A stretch of DNA of 64,000 nucleotides, taken from positions 1 to 64,000 of the forward strand of contig JAJTXZ010000011.1 in the NCBI GenBank assembly GCA_021463195.1, given 5' to 3'. The position numbers were made by a program, and so were the translations under genes. Position 1 is the first letter of the stretch, and the number at the start of each line of letters is the position of its first letter. Positions 1 through 6,974 of the stretch are shown here, piece by piece. Under the pieces are notes generated by a model, which searched no databases, was not told the origin of the DNA, and saw only the letters and a list, made by a program, of their open reading frames with translations. This DNA comes from Anaerolineae bacterium. GTDB lineage: Bacteria; Chloroflexota; Anaerolineae; UBA4142; SHND01.

Positions 1-2
1 TT

Positions 3-78
3 GGACGCGGATAAACGCGGAATTACGCGGAAAAGAATTTTGGTTTAAGCCGCGTTCACCCGCGAAAATCCGCGTCCG
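3..78. repeat. Dispersed palindromic repeat, copy 1 (R1)
   Basis: A 76-bp unit whose ends are inverted: it starts GGACGCGGATAAACGCGG and ends with CGCGAAAATCCGCGTCC. A close copy lies at 156-233, and a shorter relative at 7225-7272. The unit touches the window edge, so its true left end is uncertain. It does not code for anything recognisable. Confidence 0.8.
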
Positions 79-155
79 AAAAAGTTACGGCGCGCGTTTC
101 GAGCCGCCCCAATTGCTGGTAGAAATGGCAACACAAGGAAAAACATTTTAGAAAT

Positions 156-233
156 CGGACGCGGATAAACGCGGAATTACGCGGAAAAGAATTTTTATTT
201 AATCCGCGTTCATCCGCGAAAATCCGCGTCCGA
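156..233. repeat. Dispersed palindromic repeat, copy 2 (R2)
   Basis: Nearly identical to R1 over its whole length, with a few substitutions in the central A/T-rich part. It ends 15 bp before the start of the acyl-CoA dehydrogenase, so the gene's promoter must lie in the repeat or in the roughly 77-bp stretch between the two copies. The right end continues GATAAT, which could serve as a -10 element; this is speculative. Confidence 0.8.
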
Positions 234-248
234 TAATGTGAGGTAATA

Positions 249-1391
249 GTGAAACGACCAATCTTTAACGACGAACATCAAATGTTCCGCGAAACGGTGC
301 GCGCGTTTATTGAGCAAGAGGTGACGCCGCATCATCCGCAGTGGGAAAAGGACGGCATGGTCTCGCGCGCGGTGTGGCGCAAAGCGGGCGCGATGGGATT
401 CCTCTGCTTTGACGCGCCCGAAGAGTACGGCGGCGCGGGACTGCAAGATTTTCGCTACAACTCGATTGTGAGCGAAGAGTTGTGGCGCGCGGGCGCGACC
501 GGCATCGGCTGGGGTTTGCACACCGACATTGTTTTGCCGTACCTGATGAACTATGCGAACGCCGAACAGAAAAAACGCTGGCTGCCAAAATTGATTGCAG
601 GCGAACACATTTTGGCGATTGCGATGAGCGAACCGGCGGCGGGCAGCGACCTCGCGGGCATTCGCACGACGGCGGTGCGCGACGGCGACGATTACATTGT
701 CAACGGCTCGAAAACATTTATCACCAACGGCATCATGTCCGATCTGGTGGTGACGGTGGTGAAAACGAATCCCGAACTCAAGCACAAAGGCATTTCGCTT
801 TTGGTGTTGGAACGCGGGATGGAAGGGTTCGAACGCGGGCGCAAACTGGACAAGATTGGTTTGAAAGCGCAGGACACCGCTGAATTGTTTTTCGACAATG
901 TGCGCGTGCCGCGCGAAAATTTATTGGGCGACGAGGGCAAAGGATTCGTGTACTTGATGCAGCAGTTGCCGCAAGAACGTTTGCATGTCGCGATTGGCGC
1001 GATGGGGTCGGCGGAAGCGGCGTTTGAAATGACGCTGAAATATGTTCAAGAGCGGCACGCGTTTGGCAAGCCCGTCGGTTCGTTTCAAAATTCGCGTTTC
1101 AAGATGGCGGAAATGAAAACGGAAATCGAAATCGGTTTCGCGTTCATTGACAAATGTATCATGGCGTTGAACGCGCGCGAATTGACGACGGAAGAGGCGA
1201 GTATGGCGAAATGGTGGACGACGGATTTGCAAAAACGCGTCGCCGACGAATGTTTGCAGTTGTTCGGCGGCTATGGCTATATGACGGAATATCCCATCAG
1301 CAAAAATTATCTCGACGCGCGCGTCCAGTCCATTTACGCGGGAACGAATGAGATTATGAAAGAGGTGATTGGGAGAGGGCTGGGGTTGTGA
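249..1391 (+). CDS. Acyl-CoA dehydrogenase, long-chain (LCAD) type
   Basis: FAD-dependent alpha,beta-dehydrogenation of acyl-CoA thioesters, the first step of fatty-acid beta-oxidation, passing electrons to ETF; cytoplasmic. The 380-aa length is normal. The N-terminal helical domain is followed by the beta-domain motif AMSEPAAGSDL (about 125-135) and by the C-terminal motifs LFGGYGYMTEYP and IYAGTNEIMKE. The usual MCAD-type glutamate before GT is Ala here. A Glu in LPQERL (E243) sits where LCAD and isovaleryl-CoA dehydrogenases keep their catalytic base, so the enzyme should be active and of that subtype. The start is GTG, chosen for the GAGG ribosome-binding site seven bases upstream. It stands alone between a repeat pair and a heptamer tract, with no other beta-oxidation gene nearby. 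Chain-length specificity cannot be read from sequence. Confidence 0.9.
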   Translation: MKRPIFNDEHQMFRETVRAFIEQEVTPHHPQWEKDGMVSRAVWRKAGAMGFLCFDAPEEYGGAGLQDFRYNSIVSEELWRAGATGIGWGLHTDIVLPYLMNYANAEQKKRWLPKLIAGEHILAIAMSEPAAGSDLAGIRTTAVRDGDDYIVNGSKTFITNGIMSDLVVTVVKTNPELKHKGISLLVLERGMEGFERGRKLDKIGLKAQDTAELFFDNVRVPRENLLGDEGKGFVYLMQQLPQERLHVAIGAMGSAEAAFEMTLKYVQERHAFGKPVGSFQNSRFKMAEMKTEIEIGFAFIDKCIMALNARELTTEEASMAKWWTTDLQKRVADECLQLFGGYGYMTEYPISKNYLDARVQSIYAGTNEIMKEVIGRGLGL

Positions 1392-1400
1392 GGCGGAGAG

Positions 1401-1477
1401 TAGAGATTAGAGATTGGAGATTTGAGATTTGAGATTTGAGATTTGAGATTGGAGATTAGAGATTAGAGATTGGAGAT
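1401..1477. repeat. Tandem heptamer tract TNGAGAT x 11
   Basis: Eleven consecutive 7-bp units of the form T-(A/G/T)-GAGAT begin about 10 bp after the acyl-CoA dehydrogenase stop codon. The variable base runs A A G T T T T G A A G along the array. It is non-coding and may vary in copy number. Confidence 0.9.
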
Positions 1478-1492
1478 TCGATGGGTGCGTGG

Positions 1493-1550
1493 TAGGGGCA
1501 AAGCATCGCGTTGTGCGCTGTATGCACAAGGCACAATGCCTTTGCCCCTA
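1493..1550. mobile_element. TA-flanked MITE-like inverted repeat, copy A (58 bp)
   Basis: Ends TAGGGGCAAAGCAT and ATGCCTTTGCCCCTA are inverted copies, flanked by TA on both sides as expected for IS630/Tc1-type insertion. The same family recurs at 58186-58255 and 59605-59672. Its right-hand TA(G) provides the TAG stop codon of the TPR gene transcribed toward it. It is too short to encode a transposase. Confidence 0.75.
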
Positions 1551-3308
1551 CGCCAATCCCAAATCGCGCGCGGCGTCCGCCAATTCGGGTCTCACCTGCG
1601 CCACGCGTTCAAACCATTCGCGTTGTGACTTGTCGTCGTCGCTCGCTTGCTTGAGCGCATCCTCAACCATCGTTTTTGCTTGTGCCTTGTCGCCCGCGCC
1701 ATATTTCGCCAGCGCGAGTCCAAACTTCCAGCCGACGTCCTCATCGTGCGCGACCGCATACTCGTAATGTGTTGCCGCCGCCTCAAACTCGCCGCGTCGT
1801 AACGCAAGTTCCCCTTGCCGCGCGTGCGTGTAAAAATTGTCCGCGTCCAATTCCACCGCGCGGGCAATGTCGCGTTCTGCTTCTTCCAGCCGATTCAGAT
1901 TCAACAACACATTCGCGCGATTGCGGATGAGATACGGCGCGTCGAGCTCTAGCGCGAGCGCGTGGGAATACGCGTCAAACGCTTCGTCGTAGCGTTCGAG
2001 GGATTCAAGTGTATTGCCCAAACCGTTCCATGCTTCAATGCTCGGCATTATCTCGACAACGCGTTGATACTCAATCACCGCTTGCGCGTAATCCTTTTTG
2101 TCGGACAACGAATTCGCATGAGCCAAAACCATTGCCGCTTGGATGTTTTGAACCATTGCGCGACACTGCACTGCAAATTCTTTCATGCCGATTTGTTCAA
2201 ATTGTTCTGCTGCCCGAGCAAAATAAGGTTGTGCGCGTTCGGCTTGGTTGAGTCGCAACAATGCCCAACCATAATTGCCGATCTGGGCGGGGACACTATA
2301 GCGGTCACCTATTTGTGTGAACAAATCAATTGCCTGCGCCAACAATTCATCCGCGCGTTCTCCATTATCTCGCAAAAAGAGCTGACCTTGTGCGGCAAGC
2401 GTGTTCGCTTCGCCCAAGCGATCCCCCACCGCACGGAATAAGTGCAACGCTTCGTCATACCGCGCCAACGCTTCATCGTTCTTTTTCAGAAACTGCAACA
2501 CGTCGCCCGTCGCCGAAAGCGCATTCGCTTCGCCCAAGCGAGAACCCACCGCACGGAATAATTGCAACGCTTCGTCATACCGCGCCAACGCTTCATCACG
2601 CTTGTCGAGAAACTGCAACACGTCGCCCGTCGCCTTTAGCGCATTCGCCCTTAATTGGCTATCTGATTCGACATTCTGTAATGCCTCTTGTAACGCGCCC
2701 AAAGCTTCCGCCTGATGATAGACGCGTTGCTCCTCTAACCCGCGGAAGAAAAAAGCCAACCCCTTGGCGCGCCCCGTTAGTTCACGTTCACGCACATGCT
2801 CCAACACACTCTCGCTTAAAGCATTCAATTCCGCGTAATTAAATGAATCATTCCATTCCGCGCCTTGCTCCCAAAATTCTTGCGCGCCATCTTTCGGGTT
2901 TGCAATGACTCGATGATAAATTGATTCAATCCGCCTCTCGGTTGTTTCATCCTGTGTAAAATAATCTGCGGCGCGTTGTGACAACGCGCGAAATTCATCT
3001 TGATTTTCATTCCACAAGTGTTCGAGCAGCGCCTTGCGCGTCAACTCGTGAAGGTTAAAGCCGCGCCCCTGGAAAACTTCGACAAAGGAAAGCGTCTGCA
3101 ACTCGGCATAGAGCCGCGCGGCGTGTTCTGCCAATTCGGGACGGAGCGCTGCCAAAATGTTTTCGTCAAACCAATGCGGAATCGCCGCCGCCCAAACCAT
3201 TGAACGCAAATCCGCGGGCAGAGTTTCCAGCAGACTCTCTGTAACAATCCACGTCCGTTCTTGGACGGACTGCGCGGCAACCAGACGGGCGAGATAATCC
3301 ATGCTCAT
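1548..3308 (-). CDS. TPR-repeat protein, partner of the upstream NTPase
   Basis: 586 aa. The N-terminal 120 residues resemble the winged-helix segment that follows the NTPase core in STAND proteins (LRSMVWAAAIPHWFDENILAAL, then LHELTRKALLEHLW). From about residue 200 onward there are repeated 34-40 residue TPR units (for example KNDEALARYDEALHLFRAVG). The ATG overlaps the TGA of the NTPase gene (ATGA), so the two products are translationally coupled and together would form the NTPase-WH-TPR layout of a MalT-like STAND ATPase. Two adjacent TPR units are near-identical at DNA level. The TAG stop lies within a MITE-like repeat. TPRs suggest protein binding; the ligand is unknown. It could also be one gene split by an old frameshift. 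Confidence 0.75.
   Translation of the reverse strand: MSMDYLARLVAAQSVQERTWIVTESLLETLPADLRSMVWAAAIPHWFDENILAALRPELAEHAARLYAELQTLSFVEVFQGRGFNLHELTRKALLEHLWNENQDEFRALSQRAADYFTQDETTERRIESIYHRVIANPKDGAQEFWEQGAEWNDSFNYAELNALSESVLEHVRERELTGRAKGLAFFFRGLEEQRVYHQAEALGALQEALQNVESDSQLRANALKATGDVLQFLDKRDEALARYDEALQLFRAVGSRLGEANALSATGDVLQFLKKNDEALARYDEALHLFRAVGDRLGEANTLAAQGQLFLRDNGERADELLAQAIDLFTQIGDRYSVPAQIGNYGWALLRLNQAERAQPYFARAAEQFEQIGMKEFAVQCRAMVQNIQAAMVLAHANSLSDKKDYAQAVIEYQRVVEIMPSIEAWNGLGNTLESLERYDEAFDAYSHALALELDAPYLIRNRANVLLNLNRLEEAERDIARAVELDADNFYTHARQGELALRRGEFEAAATHYEYAVAHDEDVGWKFGLALAKYGAGDKAQAKTMVEDALKQASDDDKSQREWFERVAQVRPELADAARDLGLA
2401..2640. repeat. 120-bp tandem duplication inside the TPR gene
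   Basis: 2401-2520 and 2521-2640 are two adjacent 120-bp copies that differ at only a modest number of positions. Each encodes one 40-residue unit containing LARYDEALxLFRAVGxRLGEAN. The length keeps frame, consistent with recent duplication of a single TPR. Confidence 0.85.
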
Positions 3309-4072
3309 AAACCCAACTCCGCCGCGCGCTTGAGAAACGCGTTTGTAATCCCCGCCGGATGTCCGTCAAACAACCAACAGATTGTTTTGATTTCCTCTCG
3401 CTCAAAGACGATGCCGGCGCGCTGCGCGCACTCGTGCCACGCATCCACATCCCGAATACTCTCTAATTTCCGGTGTTCAAAATCATCCATCCACTCGACG
3501 CTCGGTTTCGGCACGATTTGTCCCGCAATCACGGCGACGACGTTCGGAGAATGGACCACCGCCGCCAAAAATTCGCCGCCAATCCATTGCTTGAGTTCTT
3601 CGCCTGCGGCATTGAACGTATCCAGAATCAAAACCACCTTGCGGTCAATGGCGCGCAAATCCTGAAAGAACGCTTCGTGTAACGTATCCAGCAAGAATGG
3701 ACGCGTCTTGTCGTCGCCCGTCAAAGCAATCTCGATTTCCTGTTTGCCCAAAATCCAATTTTTTTCAATCGTCACATTCGGGCCATACACGAGGCGGTGA
3801 ATCGCAGTCGCGAATTGTCCAAAATGCGCGTGCCCCAAATCCTCGCGCACGCGCCAAAAGAAATATGCCACCCCGCGCTCCGCCGCCTTTAAATCCACTT
3901 TGGCAACGCGCGCGTTCGCGCCACCATCGCGCGTGAATTGCGCCAACAAGTCCGTTTTGCCAACACCCGACGGCGCTTCAATCAGCAAGATGCGCGCCGC
4001 CGCTTGACGCGCAACCATTCTGGAAAAAAGTTCAATTTCAGATTTACGATTGGCAAGGGGAAAAATTCGCAT
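3305..4072 (-). CDS. P-loop NTPase, STAND/AAA-like, N-terminal half of a split protein
   Basis: 255 aa. Walker A APSGVGKTD (33-41) and a Walker B strand VVLILD (146-151) show nucleotide binding. The size and C-terminal region (WLFDGHPAGITNAFLKRAAE) match the NTPase core of STAND-type regulators. Such proteins usually use ATP-driven oligomerisation to switch on an output after ligand sensing, which here would be done by the downstream TPR protein. The start lies 2 bp after the stop of the 103-aa membrane protein, so three genes form one operon. No effector domain (nuclease, TIR, protease) is attached, so output is unknown. Confidence 0.75.
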   Translation of the reverse strand: MRIFPLANRKSEIELFSRMVARQAAARILLIEAPSGVGKTDLLAQFTRDGGANARVAKVDLKAAERGVAYFFWRVREDLGHAHFGQFATAIHRLVYGPNVTIEKNWILGKQEIEIALTGDDKTRPFLLDTLHEAFFQDLRAIDRKVVLILDTFNAAGEELKQWIGGEFLAAVVHSPNVVAVIAGQIVPKPSVEWMDDFEHRKLESIRDVDAWHECAQRAGIVFEREEIKTICWLFDGHPAGITNAFLKRAAELGL

Positions 4073-4074
4073 AA

Positions 4075-4386
4075 TTATTTTTTCTTGGTAGGGGAATCAA
4101 CTTTGATATCTTGCTTACCCAAAGCAAGGTTGTCACTAATTTCAACATCGTCTCGACTCACTTGCATTTTACTCTCGCCAACCGATTTGTTGCCGCTAAT
4201 GGTGACAGAGGCACGCGGGTCAGCGGGCTGTTGTGCGGATGGTTTATCCGCTTCAAAGCTCACTTCGCCCTCCTGTTTTGTCATCGAACCACGCACAAGC
4301 AATTTCGTGATGCGGTCTCGCAGCAGAATCACGACGACGATGAGACCCAAAACGATGATGCCAACAATCAAAACATTGCTGTCCAT
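4075..4386 (-). CDS. Small membrane-anchored protein of the NTPase operon
   Basis: 103 aa. The start is the second in-frame ATG, chosen for a strong AAGGAGG eight bases upstream. Residues 4-24 are a single hydrophobic helix (VLIVGIIVLGLIVVVILL) followed by positive residues, so the remaining 75 residues are probably cytoplasmic. The tail is polar and contains ISGNKSVGESKMQV, a short glycine/polar pattern I recall from proteins encoded near NACHT/STAND ATPases. It is the first gene of the anchor-NTPase-TPR operon and may hold the complex at the membrane. No recognised family. Confidence 0.6.
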   Translation of the reverse strand: MDSNVLIVGIIVLGLIVVVILLRDRITKLLVRGSMTKQEGEVSFEADKPSAQQPADPRASVTISGNKSVGESKMQVSRDDVEISDNLALGKQDIKVDSPTKKK

Positions 4387-4419
4387 TTCGCCTCCTTGCA
4401 TGAAAATAAACGTTTCCCA

Positions 4420-4447
4420 ATTATAGGTTCGCATTTACCCAAGTCAA
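4420..4447 (-). promoter_or_regulatory. Sigma70-type promoter of the anchor-NTPase-TPR operon
   Basis: Reverse strand: TTGACT (4442-4447), 16-bp spacer, TATAAT (4420-4425). It lies about 33 bp upstream of the chosen ATG and drives the three-gene operon independently of the XRE gene. Confidence 0.75.
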
Positions 4448-4462
4448 GCGCCATTTGCCAAC

Positions 4463-4497
4463 AAAAAAAGCGGCGACGTGTGTCACCGCATTTTTTA
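4463..4497 (-). terminator. Intrinsic terminator after the XRE regulator
   Basis: Stem GCGGTGAC/GTCGCCGC with one mismatch and a 4-nt loop, followed on the reverse strand by seven T. It separates the XRE gene from the promoter of the anchor-NTPase-TPR operon. Confidence 0.75.
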
Positions 4498-4528
4498 TTT
4501 CAAAAATTAGGTTGCCGCGCCGCGCCGC

Positions 4529-4942
4529 TTATTTATCTCTTTTGTCCGCGCTCGCCGCGTATTGAAATTCCGCGCGTTCCGCCACAATCGTCAGCAGCCG
4601 CGCCATTCCCCCGCGCGGTTTATACATCCCCACTTCCCATTCGCTGATCGTCTGTTGCCGTGTGCCAAGTTCTTGCGCCATTTGCGCTTGCGTCAACTGC
4701 AAATGTTCGCGCAGCGCGCGGATGGTTTCGTCATTCCATTCCATCATACTAGAACGGATTCCGATTGGTTTTGGGGTCCGAGACCTTTCGGGTTTTCGGA
4801 AACCCGAAAGGTCTGCTCCTTCAATTAACTGAGCATTTGCGCTAGGCGATGAACTGACCAGCGGCTTGCTGCGCGGTCCGGGGCGACGGCGCGGCGTTTT
4901 TGGTTTGACAGTCGTTTGTTTTTTCTTGCGTTGCGTTGCCAT
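4529..4942 (-). CDS. XRE-family HTH transcriptional regulator with basic N-terminal extension
   Basis: 137 aa. The C-terminal half (about 68-125) is a Cro/CI-type helix-turn-helix: LREHLQLTQAQMAQELGTRQ followed by QTISEWEVG. The first 65 residues are a low-complexity basic region (KPKTPRRRPGPRSK). A 34-bp perfect hairpin (4781-4814) is translated in frame in this linker. The start is supported by a promoter whose -10 ends 6 nt before the ATG, so the transcript may be leaderless; no ribosome-binding site is present. The promoter contains a 28-bp perfect palindrome with core ACACG-N4-CGTGT, and the same core occurs twice upstream of the neighbouring 78-aa gene. This suggests autoregulation and control of that gene. 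An alternative start at an internal Met (MEWNDET) would give a normal-length XRE protein but has no ribosome-binding site. Confidence 0.8.
   Translation of the reverse strand: MATQRKKKQTTVKPKTPRRRPGPRSKPLVSSSPSANAQLIEGADLSGFRKPERSRTPKPIGIRSSMMEWNDETIRALREHLQLTQAQMAQELGTRQQTISEWEVGMYKPRGGMARLLTIVAERAEFQYAASADKRDK
4781..4814. repeat. In-frame palindrome within the XRE gene
   Basis: Perfect 15-bp arms (AGACCTTTCGGGTTT and its complement) around the loop TCGG. A close relative with TTTTGGG in place of TTTCGGG lies in non-coding DNA at 28927-28964. In the XRE gene it encodes about DLSGFRKPERS without breaking frame. Confidence 0.85.
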
Positions 4943-4946
4943 GCCA

Positions 4947-4977
4947 ACATCCTACACGCGCGCGTGTAGGATGTCAA
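4947..4977 (-). promoter_or_regulatory. XRE-gene promoter with 28-bp palindromic operator
   Basis: Reverse strand: -35 TTGACA (4972-4977), 17-bp spacer, -10 TAGGAT (4949-4954), then 6 nt to the ATG at 4942. Positions 4947-4974 are a perfect palindrome (ACATCCTACACGCG and its complement) covering the whole spacer and the -10 element. Bound protein would block polymerase, as in autorepressed regulators. Confidence 0.8.
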
Positions 4978-4986
4978 GCGGTTTTT

Positions 4987-5019
4987 AGATGTGACAGGTT
5001 TTAGAAACCTGTCACGTCT
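4987..5019. repeat. Intergenic palindrome (GTGACAGGTTT family)
   Basis: Arms AGATGTGACAGGTTT / AAACCTGTCACGTCT (one T/G mismatch) around TAG. It lies between the stop of the 78-aa gene and the XRE promoter. It has no T-run, so it is not a typical terminator. The layout of 15-bp arms with a 3-4 nt loop matches the hairpin at 4781. Confidence 0.75.
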
Positions 5020-5027
5020 CGAAAGAT

Positions 5028-5264
5028 TCAGCGCGCTTTGCCTTGCGACGGGCGTTTGCGCGGCGCTCGAGGCGGGGTTGGCAATGCGAGGGCGGGCGTC
5101 ACAGCGGACAAAGTTGGCTGCTGCGCCGCCGCGGACTTTTCCAGCGAAAGCAGCCGTTCTTCGACGTGCTGGAGAATGAGCAAGATTTGTCCAATCGCTT
5201 GTTCAGAAGTGAGTTGATGCAATGCCCAGCGCTGCAAAAGCGCATCGAGAGAATATGCCGCCAT
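5028..5264 (-). CDS. Small basic-tailed protein under the shared operator
   Basis: 78 aa, no recognised family. Residues 5-45 are predicted amphipathic helix (LDALLQRWALHQLTSEQAIG). A Pro/Ala-rich linker follows, then a strongly basic C-terminus (PRAPRKRPSQGKAR) that could bind nucleic acid. AGGGTGG lies 7 bases before the ATG. The upstream region holds the best consensus promoter in this part of the window, overlaid by two operators of the type found at the adjacent XRE gene. Expression is therefore expected to be strong when derepressed. The pair resembles a repressor with its target gene; an antitoxin/toxin-like or phage-repressor-like relation is possible but unproven. Confidence 0.6.
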   Translation of the reverse strand: MAAYSLDALLQRWALHQLTSEQAIGQILLILQHVEERLLSLEKSAAAQQPTLSAVTPALALPTPPRAPRKRPSQGKAR

Positions 5265-5285
5265 ATTTGACCACCCTAAATAAAT

Positions 5286-5337
5286 TTACACGGAATCGTG
5301 TATAGATTGATTATACACGATTCCGTGTAAGTGTCAA
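5286..5337 (-). promoter_or_regulatory. Consensus promoter with two ACACG-N4-CGTGT operators
   Basis: Reverse strand: TTGACA (5332-5337), 16-bp spacer, TATAAT (5310-5315). Two 19-bp arms (5286-5304 and 5312-5330) form an inverted repeat with a 7-nt centre. Each arm contains ACACG-N4-CGTGT: one lies in the spacer, the other at the expected start site. The core matches the XRE-gene operator. Confidence 0.85.
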
Positions 5338-5426
5338 GCGCATCGGCGCCGCCGCGCCAAAATCTTAAGGTTGCGCGTGCGCCCGACGCGTTTGGTTTGC
5401 GGGCGCAAGTTGCGCGACCATAACCC

Positions 5427-5457
5427 AAAAAGGCGTCGCTCTCGCGACGCCTTTTTT
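5427..5457. terminator. Bidirectional intrinsic terminator
   Basis: Stem GGCGTCGC/GCGACGCC with loop TCTC, flanked by five A on the left and six T on the right. On the reverse strand it ends the channel gene that stops at 5484. Confidence 0.8.
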
Positions 5458-5483
5458 CCTCTTTAAAATCCTTTGTCGGATAT

Positions 5484-6974
5484 TTAGCGCGAATCGTCTT
5501 GATTGAGCGAATCCGACCATGCGGCGATGTGTTTGGATGCCGTTTCGCGTCCGCCCAAACCGAACGCCAACGCGACCGCGATCGCAATCGCGCCAAAGAA
5601 CAAACCAAATGCGATGACAACGATTTGTTCGGCAAAACCCATCGCGGTCAAACCCATCGCGCCCGCGAAAGCGATGATCGCCACGCGCGCGACCAGCGCC
5701 AGCAAACTCTTGTTCGGCGCGGTGGTGCCATTGACAAAACGCGCGGCGAGATTGCCCAAATACACGCCGATAGCGATGATAAACAAGCCAAAGATGATTT
5801 GGACAATCTGCGTGCCGAGCGCGCCGATAGCCACCGTGACAGCGCCCCAACCAATGACCTGCGCGGCTTGCACCGCCGCCAGCAGCATCACAATCAACAG
5901 CGCGAGATCGCCAAGCCACTGCGCCAATGTGCGTCCGCCAATCGAGTCTTGCGCGCCGAGACCCAACGCCTGCGGCAGATTGTTGATGCCGACGCCGCTC
6001 AAGATTTCGACCAAAATGCCAATGAGCCAGCGCGCCAGCACGTACGTGACAATCAAAATCGCCGCCGCCGCGACATAATTCGGAATCGCGGTGATGACAT
6101 TATTCAGCATAGCCGTCAACGGCGCCGTCAATGCGTCAAGATTCAACGCGTCGAGCGCGGCAGTGATGACCGGAATCAAAATCAAAACAAACACAATCAA
6201 TCCCGCCAGCGTCGAGATCGTCATCTTGCCCATATATTTCGCGACGCCAATACGTTCCGCGAATTCGTCCGCGCCTGCCGATGCCAAAAAGCTGGCGACA
6301 ATACGTTGAACGATGCGCGCGACAAACCAGCCGACCACCAGCAAAATCGCCGCCGCCGCGAGGAACGGCACAAAGCGGAGGAATTGGTCAAGCATGTTTT
6401 GGACGGGCGTGAGCAAACCTTGCAAGCCGATCGCGCCTAAAATCGCAGGCAAAAACAACAGCCAGACGAGATAATACACCGCGTCGCCGAGCGGTTTGCC
6501 GATAGACGTTTTGGCGCCGGCGCCCGCCGCCAGCCGTTCATCCACCTTGCGCCGCTCGAGCAGCTCTACCGTCAACTTGCGTAAAATCGTGCCAAGCACA
6601 TGCGCGATCAGAGCCAGAATCGCCGCCGCGAACAACGCGGGCAGCCATGCCGTAATGCTTGTCAGCAAAGCGTTAATCGGCGCCGCCAACTGCGTAATAT
6701 GCAGCAATTCGAGCGCGCCGACGACAAAAAATAAAAAGATAAACCAAAAAATCAGCGTGCTAGCCCAATGCTCAATCGGATACCCCGCGCCTTCCTTGAC
6801 GCCCAGCGCTTGAGCCATCCGATTATCCGCTTGAACTCGCTTGAGCAACGTCCTGACGATGCCCGCGACTAGCGCCGCAATCAGCCAACCGATGAGCAGC
6901 GCCAACACCGCCGCAATCAGACTAGCAAGGCCCGTGCCAACATATTGACTCAAAGTAGTTACGATAGCGTCCAT
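5484..6974 (-). CDS. Mechanosensitive-channel-like membrane protein with repeated TM_helix domains
   Basis: 496 aa, almost entirely hydrophobic. At least four copies of a conserved transmembrane-helix unit can be seen. Two are especially alike: LAAAAILLVVGWFVARIV (about 205) and VAAAAILIVTYVLARWL (about 305), each followed by a charged turn and a short VGVAKYMG/LGAQDSIGG segment. This is the CmpX/TM_helix (PF05552-type) layout found in MscS-related osmotic-stress proteins. No clear MscS beta domain follows, so channel activity is inferred. A GGAGG ribosome-binding site precedes the ATG. It is monocistronic, closed by the terminator at 5427-5457. Confidence 0.7.
   Translation of the reverse strand: MDAIVTTLSQYVGTGLASLIAAVLALLIGWLIAALVAGIVRTLLKRVQADNRMAQALGVKEGAGYPIEHWASTLIFWFIFLFFVVGALELLHITQLAAPINALLTSITAWLPALFAAAILALIAHVLGTILRKLTVELLERRKVDERLAAGAGAKTSIGKPLGDAVYYLVWLLFLPAILGAIGLQGLLTPVQNMLDQFLRFVPFLAAAAILLVVGWFVARIVQRIVASFLASAGADEFAERIGVAKYMGKMTISTLAGLIVFVLILIPVITAALDALNLDALTAPLTAMLNNVITAIPNYVAAAAILIVTYVLARWLIGILVEILSGVGINNLPQALGLGAQDSIGGRTLAQWLGDLALLIVMLLAAVQAAQVIGWGAVTVAIGALGTQIVQIIFGLFIIAIGVYLGNLAARFVNGTTAPNKSLLALVARVAIIAFAGAMGLTAMGFAEQIVVIAFGLFFGAIAIAVALAFGLGGRETASKHIAAWSDSLNQDDSR

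Noticed and set aside
1401-1477. CRISPR array
   Set aside because: Units are 7 bp, without spacers of constant length, and no cas gene is present.
4947-4974. 28-bp palindrome as a terminator
   Set aside because: No T-tract follows, and it lies exactly across -35/-10 spacing of a promoter. An operator fits better.
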